Shown here: in pieces, positions 8,902-15,547 of the stretch
How the letters are laid out: each line of letters starts with the position of its first letter
How positions within the stretch are numbered: position 1 is the first letter of the stretch
Assembly (NCBI GenBank): GCA_964636575.1
Contig: CAZWSE010000002.1
Coordinates: 1 to 64,000 of the forward strand
Origin: CAZWSE01 sp964636575
GTDB taxonomy: Bacteria; Pseudomonadota; Alphaproteobacteria; Rhodobacterales; Rhodobacteraceae
Reading direction: 5' to 3'
DNA: 64,000 bases
The notes under the pieces: generated by a model
What the model was told of the DNA's origin: nothing
Seen by the model: the letters and a program-made list of their open reading frames with translations, nothing else
Databases searched by the model: none
Position numbers and translations under genes: made by a program

Positions 8902-9292
8902 GCGTGAGGGCCGATGCCAATGCGGTGCTGTCCGCTATCGGCTGACCAGCGATCCCAAGTGGACGGCGCTGTGCCATTGTGAAAGTTGCAGACGTGCGGC
9001 GAGCGCCCCTATCGTTGCATGGATGGGGTTTGAGACCGCGCACGTTCATTGGACGGGGGAGCGTGCGTTTTACAAATCATCGCAAATCGCCACACGCGGC
9101 TTTTGCCCCAAGTGCGGCACGCAAATGAGTTTTGAAAGCACGGCTTGGCCCGGTGAAATTCATCTTTACGCGGTCTCGCTGGATGATCCGACGGACTATG
9201 TACCGGAATTGCATTGTCATCATGCAGAAGCGCTGCCGTGGCTGCATACTGCGGATGCCCTGCCCCGTTTCGAAGGGAAAGCTGACCCATGA
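8894..9292 (+). CDS. GFA/CENP-V family zinc protein (glutathione-formaldehyde handling type)
   Basis: 132 residues with the GFA zinc ligands in three pairs: CQCG near residue 8, CHCESC near 33 and CPKCG near 72. Members were named for glutathione-dependent formaldehyde activation; the biochemical role is disputed, and some simply bind zinc. Overlaps the Rieske gene by 8 bp and the next gene by 4 bp, so it is part of the same translation unit. Because the Rieske demethylase should release formaldehyde, a role in capturing that product is a natural reading, but it is inference. Confidence 0.82.
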   Translation: MAEREGRCQCGAVRYRLTSDPKWTALCHCESCRRAASAPIVAWMGFETAHVHWTGERAFYKSSQIATRGFCPKCGTQMSFESTAWPGEIHLYAVSLDDPTDYVPELHCHHAEALPWLHTADALPRFEGKADP

Positions 9293-10113
9293 CAATGCCA
9301 ACCCAATGGACTGCGGATCAAAAGCTGTTCCCGCATCAAGTCGGATTTACCGCGCCGCCGTTTGACTTTGACGCCGCCCCGTCCGACTTTCTGCGTATGT
9401 CCCCGGACACCGTGGGCGTGCATGGCTGGATGTTGCATGTGCCGGACTATGTGCACGGGCTGGACCAGCGCAAACAGAACTTTGGGATGTTGGAGGATTA
9501 CGTGCATTGCATGTCCCGCAACGGCGTTGATGTCTGTGGGCAGGTCGGGTCGAACTGGGTCCATGCCAGCGGGCTTGGCGTTGAAGGGATCAGACAGCAT
9601 TGCGTCGATCTTTCGGACAAATATGAAACCCGCTTTCATATGGCGGGCTATGCGATGGTTGAGGCCCTGCGCGATCAGGGGGTCGAAAAGGTTGCCTTGA
9701 ACGCCGCCTATCATTGGCCCGATTGGTGGCAAGGCACCGCTGGCTTTCTGCGCGAGGCCGGATTTGATGTGCTTTGGGCGGGCAACTTTGTGGACCAAGG
9801 TTGGTTTCCCGATCAAGACGCCGTCAATGCCAAGCGCTGGATTTTCGATGGGGATTTGTTTGAGCGCAGCTTTGCATATGTCGCAGAACAGGCCCCGCAG
9901 GCGGATGCCTATTTGATCAACGGTATGTGCAACTTTCGAAGCGGGCCGGATGGCTTGCCTCAACGTCCTTTGCACCTTGCCCGCGACATGGAAGCCAAAC
10001 TGGGCAAGCCGATTATTGGCCATGACATCGCGCTGTATTGGCGGATCATGAAGGACCTTGGGATTGCCCCCACCACCCCGCAAGGGTCGCTGTTGGAGAG
10101 TTTGCATGCATAA
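9289..10113 (+). CDS. Asp/Glu racemase-fold protein, arylmalonate decarboxylase/maleate isomerase-like
   Basis: 274 residues. The second catalytic cysteine of the superfamily is visible as C214 in NGMCNFRS, matching the S-C-T-N-x-R segment of maleate isomerases. At the first site, where two-cysteine racemases have G-C-T-S, it has V-G-S-N with G87 in place of cysteine. Arylmalonate decarboxylase shows the same replacement (a glycine at the first site and one working cysteine). A single-cysteine chemistry, decarboxylation or asymmetric protonation, is therefore more likely than racemisation. The protein is rich in Trp and His near 141-148 and may use a nitrogen-containing acid. Alternative: a degenerate binding protein. 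Confidence 0.7.
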   Translation: MTMPTQWTADQKLFPHQVGFTAPPFDFDAAPSDFLRMSPDTVGVHGWMLHVPDYVHGLDQRKQNFGMLEDYVHCMSRNGVDVCGQVGSNWVHASGLGVEGIRQHCVDLSDKYETRFHMAGYAMVEALRDQGVEKVALNAAYHWPDWWQGTAGFLREAGFDVLWAGNFVDQGWFPDQDAVNAKRWIFDGDLFERSFAYVAEQAPQADAYLINGMCNFRSGPDGLPQRPLHLARDMEAKLGKPIIGHDIALYWRIMKDLGIAPTTPQGSLLESLHA

Positions 10114-10849
10114 GATCGTCGCGCTTTGGGCGGTGCCACGCTCCACCTCTACCGCGTTTGAATGGATGATGCGCCAGCGGGGTGATCTGGATTGCCTGCA
10201 CGAACCGTTTGGCGAGGCATGGTATCAAGGTGAGGCTCCGCTATGGCCCCGCTTCACTGAGGGTGAGAAGACGACCGAGGGACTGACGATTGAAAGCGTT
10301 TGGGATGATATCAAGGCCCGTGCCGCCGCTGGGCCTGTGTTCTTGAAGGATTTCCCCCACTACATCAACCATATGTGGACGCCGCCTTTTCTGGCTCATT
10401 TTACCCATGCTTTTCTGATCCGCGATCCGGCGAAGACGATTTCTTCCATGTATGACAAGTGGCCTGATTTTGACGAGCTTGAAGTCGGCTTTCCCGAACA
10501 GCGCGCTTTGTTCGATTTGCTGACGGCCCTGAACGGCACCCCACCGCCCGTCATCGACAGCGATGATCTGCTCGAAGACCCCGACGGCATGGTTGCGGCC
10601 TTTTGCGATGCCGTCGGCATTCCCTTCATCTCAGAGGCCCTAAGCTGGGAACCAGGTGCGGACACGGGCGATTATAGCTGGTGGGATGGCGGCAGTTTTC
10701 ATGCGAACCTGCGTGCCTCAACCGGTTTGAAACCTCAGGTCCGTCGTTATGTCGAAGTGGCCGACGCCCCTGAACGGGTGCGCCGCGTCCATGCCCGAAT
10801 GAAACCCCACTACGATCACCTTTATCAGCACCGGATCAGACCCTCATGA
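10106..10849 (+). CDS. Sulfotransferase-like P-loop protein
   Basis: 247 residues from the ATG at 10106, which overlaps the previous stop by 8 bp; an upstream in-frame start at 10058 lies inside the previous gene and is unlikely. The N-terminus has a PAPS-type P-loop, PRSTSTAFE near residue 10, and a strand/helix pattern followed by LIRDPAKTISS near 105-116, the 3'-phosphate-binding region of sulfotransferases. Overlaps the aldehyde dehydrogenase by 4 bp. A sulfotransferase in a catabolic operon is odd: it may act on an intermediate or belong to a related family of unknown reaction found next to branched-chain or amine catabolism genes. Confidence 0.7.
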   Translation: MHKIVALWAVPRSTSTAFEWMMRQRGDLDCLHEPFGEAWYQGEAPLWPRFTEGEKTTEGLTIESVWDDIKARAAAGPVFLKDFPHYINHMWTPPFLAHFTHAFLIRDPAKTISSMYDKWPDFDELEVGFPEQRALFDLLTALNGTPPPVIDSDDLLEDPDGMVAAFCDAVGIPFISEALSWEPGADTGDYSWWDGGSFHANLRASTGLKPQVRRYVEVADAPERVRRVHARMKPHYDHLYQHRIRPS

Positions 10850-12288
10850 AAGACTATTGGCAGAACTACATAAACGGCGCTTGGGTCGATGGTGGCGCAG
10901 GGCGGATTGACGTGATCAACCCCGGCACTGGTGAAAAGCTGGCCGAACAGGCGCTTGCAGATGCGGGCGATGTGGACCGTGCTGTTGCGGCTGCCCGTGC
11001 TGTGCATTTATCAGGGGCTTTGGCCGATCTGCGCCCCGTTGAGCGCGGTCGTATGGTTCAGGCGATGGGGCGTTATCTGCTGGATCACATCGATGACATT
11101 GCCCCTGTGCTGACGATGGAGCAAGGCAAGCCGCTGTGGGAATCCCGCATCGAGATTGAAGGCGCTGCACGGTACTTTGAGTACTATGGCAATCAGGCTG
11201 AAACCGTTGAGGGCCGGTCTATTCCTTTGGGTAAGGGGTATTTTGATTTTACCACCTATGAGCCTTTTGGTGTGTCTGCCCAGATCATCCCTTGGAACTA
11301 TCCGGTTGAGATGACCGCGCGGTCTTTGTCGGCGGCACTGGCCACGGGCAATGCTTGCGTGATCAAAACGCCTGAGCTGACGCCTTTGAGTAATGCGTGG
11401 TTTGCCCATGCGGCTGAGGCTGTAGGGTTGCCCAAAGGTGCTGTGAACATTTTGTGTGGTCTGGGGGCGGAGGCCGGTGCGGCCTTGTCTGCGCATAGGG
11501 ACGTGAACCAGATCGTCTTTACAGGGTCGGTCCCCACGGGCGTGGCCATTGCGACGGCGGCGGCCAAGAATGTGGTGCCTTGCGTGTTGGAGTTGGGCGG
11601 CAAGTCTGCGGCCATTGTGCATGATGACGCGGACCTTGATGCGTTTGAGAATGACGTCCGCTGGGGCATCTATTTCAACGCGGGTCAGGTCTGTTCCGCG
11701 ATGAGCCGAGTGATTGCCCATGACAGTATCCATGATGCCTTGGTCGAACGCATGGTCGGCGTTGCGAAGTCTTTGACTGTGATGCCGGGCATGGACCAGC
11801 CGGAGTTCGGGCCGACCATGGGTGCGATGGTGTCCGAGCCGCAACGTGACCGCGCAGTGGGGATGATTGCAGACGCGCAGGCCCAAGGGGCGGCGGTCGC
11901 CACGGGTGGGCACAAGCTGAACCGTCCCGGTGCGTTTTTGGAACCCACGATCCTTACGGATGTCACCCCAGACATGACCATCGCCAATGAGGAAGTCTTT
12001 GGGCCGGTTCTGTCGGTGCTCAAGTTCTCGTCCGATGAAGACGCGCTCAAGATTGCGAACGGCACGCCTTATGGGCTGGTTGGCGGTGTGTTCACCCGTG
12101 ATCTTGACCGTGCTACTTCGGCTGCGCGTCAAATGCGGGCAGGTCAGGTTTTTGTAAACGAATGGTACGCGGGCGGGGTTGAGACCCCCTTTGGCGGCTA
12201 TGGCAAATCCGGCTATGGCCGCGAAAAAGGCCGCGAGGCGTTGTGGAACTATGTGCAGACAAAGAATGTCGCGATCAAGCTGTCTTGA
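10846..12288 (+). CDS. Aldehyde dehydrogenase family protein (NAD(P)+-dependent)
   Basis: 480 residues, the normal length for the family. Catalytic C283 in FNAGQVCSAMSR, general base E249 in LELGGKSA, and the PWN segment at 149-151. It resembles betaine-aldehyde and gamma-aminobutyraldehyde type enzymes. It begins inside the preceding stop (ATGA). In this locus it would oxidise an aldehyde or semialdehyde formed after demethylation or transamination. Confidence 0.88.
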   Translation: MKDYWQNYINGAWVDGGAGRIDVINPGTGEKLAEQALADAGDVDRAVAAARAVHLSGALADLRPVERGRMVQAMGRYLLDHIDDIAPVLTMEQGKPLWESRIEIEGAARYFEYYGNQAETVEGRSIPLGKGYFDFTTYEPFGVSAQIIPWNYPVEMTARSLSAALATGNACVIKTPELTPLSNAWFAHAAEAVGLPKGAVNILCGLGAEAGAALSAHRDVNQIVFTGSVPTGVAIATAAAKNVVPCVLELGGKSAAIVHDDADLDAFENDVRWGIYFNAGQVCSAMSRVIAHDSIHDALVERMVGVAKSLTVMPGMDQPEFGPTMGAMVSEPQRDRAVGMIADAQAQGAAVATGGHKLNRPGAFLEPTILTDVTPDMTIANEEVFGPVLSVLKFSSDEDALKIANGTPYGLVGGVFTRDLDRATSAARQMRAGQVFVNEWYAGGVETPFGGYGKSGYGREKGREALWNYVQTKNVAIKLS

Positions 12289-12328
12289 ACGCGAAACTCC
12301 ATGGGCGAATAAGTTGAAAGGATGACAG

Positions 12329-12709
12329 ATGAGCAGTTTTGATGAAGATCTCTTTTTGAAAGGGTTGGAGCAGCGCAAGGGCACCCTTGGCGCGGAATAC
12401 GTTGAAAAGAACCTCGCCGCTGCCGATGACTTCACCCGCCCCTTTCAAGAGGCGATGACCGCGTGGTGCTGGGGTTTTGGCTGGGGCGACGATGTGATTG
12501 ATGCCAAGACGCGGTCCATGATGAACCTGTCGATGATCGGTGCTTTGGGCAAAATGCATGAATGGGAAATCCATTGCAAAGGCGCGATCAACAATGGGGT
12601 CACCCAAGACGAGATCCGTGCGATCATCCATGTGATTGGTATCTATTGCGGTGTGCCGCAGGCTTTGGAGTGTTTTCGCGTTGCGCGAAAAGTGATTGAG
12701 GCAGACTAG
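12329..12709 (+). CDS. Carboxymuconolactone decarboxylase-fold protein
   Basis: 126 residues of the CMD (AhpD-like) fold, with the helical core AKTRSMMNLSMIGAL near 66-80 and the H-x3-H-type region EWEIHCKGA. It lacks the CxxC pair of peroxidase-type AhpD proteins, so it is closer to the PcaC 4-carboxymuconolactone decarboxylase side. An AAAGGATGACAG ribosome site precedes the ATG. No other protocatechuate ortho-pathway gene is nearby, so a real PcaC role is doubtful; a decarboxylase or isomerase step in the neighbouring pathway is possible. Confidence 0.8.
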   Translation: MSSFDEDLFLKGLEQRKGTLGAEYVEKNLAAADDFTRPFQEAMTAWCWGFGWGDDVIDAKTRSMMNLSMIGALGKMHEWEIHCKGAINNGVTQDEIRAIIHVIGIYCGVPQALECFRVARKVIEAD

Positions 12710-12755
12710 GCGCACGTCTTTTGATACGCTGCCTTCATCGAAAGGACAGACCCGT

Positions 12756-13844
12756 ATGACCGCCTACAAGCTTTATGGATCGCACGCGAGTTTGTTCACG
12801 GGCAAGGTGCGCGCCTATCTCAACTGGAAAGCGGTTCCTTATGAGGACTGCGCGGTGGATGAAGAGGTGATGAAAACCATCATCCTACCTCATGTCGGCT
12901 GGCCTGTTGTGCCCGTTGTCCAAACCCCTGACAGCCGCATCGTACAAGACACGGCTGACATTATCGCGGACATTGAAGCGACCCACCCTACCCCGTCTGT
13001 TATGCCGGACGGGCCAGTGCAGCAATTCGCATCGTACTTGATGCAGGTCTATGCAGACCAGTGGTTGGTTCTGCCCGCGATGCACTATCGCTGGAATTAC
13101 AATGAGGACTGGGCGTACACCGAGTTTGGCCGCGCCACCCATCCCGATGCGACGCCGCAAGAACAGCACGCGATCGGCAAAAAGCGCGGCATCCGGTTTC
13201 GCGGAATGGTCCCGACCCTTGGGATCGACGCGGCGACAATCCCTGGTGTTGAGGCATCCTATGAAGCCTTTCTGACAGAGTTTGCGCAGCATCTTGGCAC
13301 GCATGACTTTGTCTTTGGCGGGCGGCCTTCGTTTGCGGACTTCGCGCTGTTTGGTCCGCTTTATGCGCATCTTTATCGTGATCCTGAAAGCCGCAAGATC
13401 ATGGAACGGGTCGCCCCGCCTGTGGCGCGATGGGTGGAGCGGACGCTTAATGCCTCTGACCGTCGGTCCGGTTTGGTCGGCAACGATGATATCCCAGCCA
13501 CGCTTTTGCCGATGTTCAAACGCCACGCCACTGAGCACCTGCCTGTGTTGCAGGCCACGAACGATATGTTTGCCGCGTGGTGCGAAACTGCCGTTTCGGG
13601 TGATCTTGTGCCGCGTGCTTTTGGGATGGTTCCGTTTCAGGTTGAAGGATGTGACGGGCAGACCGTGGCACAATCGTTTTCGCTGTTCCGGCTGCAAGCT
13701 GCGTTGGACGCGTTTGACGCCTTGTCTGGCGATGACCGGACCAAGGCGGAAACCTTCTTGGATCAGATCAACGCAGCAGAGCTGGCGACCTTCAAATTGG
13801 CGCGTCGTCTTGAGCGCAAAAACTGCAAGCTATGTTTGGCTTAA
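12756..13844 (+). CDS. Glutathione S-transferase-like protein with long C-terminal region
   Basis: 362 residues from ATG 12756 (ribosome site AAAGGACAG). Residues 1-85 look like a thioredoxin-fold GST N-domain (YGSHASLFTGKVRAYL, and VPVV-T-DSRIVQDTADI as the glutathione-binding strand), and 150-240 like a GST C-domain (DFVFGGRPSFADFALFGPLY). It is over 100 residues longer than ordinary GSTs and ends in CKLCLA. As the last gene of the rightward operon it may use glutathione in the same pathway that produces formaldehyde or unsaturated acids. Confidence 0.78.
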   Translation: MTAYKLYGSHASLFTGKVRAYLNWKAVPYEDCAVDEEVMKTIILPHVGWPVVPVVQTPDSRIVQDTADIIADIEATHPTPSVMPDGPVQQFASYLMQVYADQWLVLPAMHYRWNYNEDWAYTEFGRATHPDATPQEQHAIGKKRGIRFRGMVPTLGIDAATIPGVEASYEAFLTEFAQHLGTHDFVFGGRPSFADFALFGPLYAHLYRDPESRKIMERVAPPVARWVERTLNASDRRSGLVGNDDIPATLLPMFKRHATEHLPVLQATNDMFAAWCETAVSGDLVPRAFGMVPFQVEGCDGQTVAQSFSLFRLQAALDAFDALSGDDRTKAETFLDQINAAELATFKLARRLERKNCKLCLA

Positions 13845-14187
13845 GATTCCGTTGGAACGGGTTCAACCATTGCGCATGCAACAAAACACCACAGGATTAC
13901 GCATCAATTTTGGGCATAGACCACAAATAGCGCGCCTTTTCTAAGCAAACGGGCGTGCTTGCGCGTTTTACGCGTGCGTCTTCTCTTTCATCACGCATTT
14001 TTCTGAATGAGGCTTTCGCCGTCCCGCAAGGGGCATCCGAGTGCCACGCGAGGGCGTGATCCTGTCAGAAAACAACCCTCGCATGGCTGCAACGTATAAG
14101 CTGCGGATCCGTGATACCACTCAACCGATGTGATGCCTAGGCAGCGCAAGAGAGGGGAGCGTAGCCGAATTTTTGGGGGATTTTCCT
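13845..14187 (+). promoter_or_regulatory. Long structured leader/promoter region of the urea-transporter operon
   Basis: 343 bp with no convincing gene. Folding by eye gives a GNRA-capped hairpin (GTCCC-GCAA-GGGGC, 14021-14034), a small hairpin CACGC-GAGG-GCGTG (14045-14058), and a competing longer stem in which 14043-14054 (GCCACGCGAGGG) pairs with 14076-14087 (CCCTCGCATGGC) at 11 of 12 positions. The last two share bases and cannot form together. GCTGC (14100-14104) can pair with GCAGC (14141-14145), and a TGCCTAGGCA palindrome sits at 14134-14143. This is the layout expected of a riboswitch or attenuator, but the ligand is unknown and no named class was recognised. A 30-codon upstream frame (14007-14099) is possible but weak. 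Confidence 0.45.
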
Positions 14188-15477
14188 TTGACCAAACGTA
14201 TCACTCTGCTCTCTACTTTGTCTGCGCTGGCGCTGTCTGTCGCCGGGACCGCTGCTGTTGCCGAATGTGCAAGTCCGATCAAAGTCGGCGTTTTGCATTC
14301 CTTGTCTGGAACCATGGCAATTTCTGAAACGACCTTGAAAGACACCATGTTGATGTTGATCGAACAGCAGAACAAAGCCGGTGGCTTGCTGGGCTGTGAC
14401 ATTGAAGCTGTTGTCGTTGATCCTGCGTCCGACTGGCCGCTGTTCGCTGAAAAAGCCCGTGAGCTTTTGACCGTATCAGAAGTTGACGTGATCTTCGGGT
14501 CTTGGACTTCTGTGTCGCGCAAATCCGCGCTGCCGGTTCTGGAAGAGTTGAACGGCTTGATGTTCTACCCTGTTCAGTATGAGGGCGAAGAAAGCTCTAA
14601 GAACGTGTTCTACACTGGTGCCGCCCCCAACCAACAGGCGATCCCTGCGGTGGACTATTTCCTTGAAGAGCTTGGCATTGAGAAATTTGCGCTGTTGGGC
14701 ACCGACTATGTGTATCCCCGCACGACCAACAACATTCTTGAGCAATACCTGCAAGACAAGGGCATTGCCGCTGACGACATCTTTGTGAACTACACTCCCT
14801 TCGGTCATTCCGACTGGGCCACAATCGTGGCCGACGTCGTTGCCTTGGGTGAAGACGGCAAGCAAGTCGGTGTCATCTCAACCGTCAATGGCGACGCGAA
14901 CATTGGCTTCTATAAGGAACTGGCCGCCGCTGGTATTTCTGCCGATGACATTCCTGTTGTTGCGTTCTCTGTGGGTGAAGAAGAGCTTTCCGGTTTGGAC
15001 ACCACGAACCTTGTCGGCCACTTGGCGGCTTGGAACTATTTCCAGTCTGCAGAAAGCGACGCCAACACTGATTTCATCGCCGCTTGGAAAGCCTTTGCGG
15101 GTGAAGAGCGTGTGACCAACGACCCAATGGAAGCACACTTCATCGGCTTCAACATGTGGGTCAACGCGGTCACCGCAGCTGGCACCACCGATGTGGATGC
15201 AGTGCGCACCGCGATGTACGGGCAAGAGTACCCGAACCTGACGGGTGGTACTGCGGTCATGTTGCCGAACCACCACCTTGCCAAGCCGGTTCTGATTGGT
15301 GAAATCACTGCCGATGGTCAATTCGATATCATCAGCCAGACCACAGAAGTTCCGGGCGATGCCTGGACCGACTTCTTGCCAGATTCAGCGGTGCTAATGT
15401 CTGATTGGAAAGAGTTGGGCTGCGGTATGTACAACACCGAAACCAAGACCTGTGTTCAGTTGACGTCGAACTACTAA
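14188..15477 (+). CDS. urtA: Urea ABC transporter substrate-binding protein UrtA
   Basis: 429 residues. No ATG fits; the TTG at 14188 has GGGGGA 7 bases upstream and begins a signal peptide (KRITLLSTLSALALSVAG) that ends near AVAEC, so I take TTG as the start. The mature protein is a type I periplasmic binding protein (IKVGVLHSLSGTMAISE, the hallmark opening of the UrtA/AmiC branch). It delivers urea, or short amides, to UrtBC in the membrane. It heads urtABCDE and faces a complete urease operon, which supports urea as the substrate. Confidence 0.93.
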   Translation: MTKRITLLSTLSALALSVAGTAAVAECASPIKVGVLHSLSGTMAISETTLKDTMLMLIEQQNKAGGLLGCDIEAVVVDPASDWPLFAEKARELLTVSEVDVIFGSWTSVSRKSALPVLEELNGLMFYPVQYEGEESSKNVFYTGAAPNQQAIPAVDYFLEELGIEKFALLGTDYVYPRTTNNILEQYLQDKGIAADDIFVNYTPFGHSDWATIVADVVALGEDGKQVGVISTVNGDANIGFYKELAAAGISADDIPVVAFSVGEEELSGLDTTNLVGHLAAWNYFQSAESDANTDFIAAWKAFAGEERVTNDPMEAHFIGFNMWVNAVTAAGTTDVDAVRTAMYGQEYPNLTGGTAVMLPNHHLAKPVLIGEITADGQFDIISQTTEVPGDAWTDFLPDSAVLMSDWKELGCGMYNTETKTCVQLTSNY

Positions 15478-15484
15478 ACACTTC

Positions 15485-15518
15485 GCCCTGCGCGTCGTAC
15501 TGCTGCGGCGCGCAGGGC
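15485..15518 (+). terminator. Intercistronic hairpin between urtA and urtB
   Basis: GCCCTGCGCG (15485-15494) pairs perfectly with CGCGCAGGGC (15509-15518) around a 14-nt loop, 8 bases after the urtA stop, followed by a weak TTTC-AAATTTC tract. Such a hairpin can protect the 3' end of the binding-protein message or terminate part of the transcripts, giving more UrtA than permease. Confidence 0.65.
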
Positions 15519-15547
15519 TTTCAAATTTCGACGACTGAAAGATCAAT

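Noticed and set aside
11011..12435. 474-codon minus-strand frame across the aldehyde dehydrogenase
   Set aside because: Shadow of the aldehyde dehydrogenase, which has intact catalytic residues; Arg/His-rich low-complexity translation.
12329..12709. True PcaC of protocatechuate degradation
   Set aside because: No other pca gene is nearby; the fold is used by many unrelated enzymes.
13962..13974. CGCGT-TTT-ACGCG hairpin as terminator of the GST-like gene
   Set aside because: Three-base loop and no T-tract after it; may be chance.
14007..14099. 30-codon upstream frame in the urtA leader
   Set aside because: No ribosome site and its codons overlap both alternative RNA helices; kept only as a weak possibility.
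13845..14187. Guanidine-type (ykkC, mini-ykkC) riboswitch upstream of urtA
   Set aside because: Considered because of urea-related genes, but the ACGR loop pairs and conserved ykkC core could not be found.
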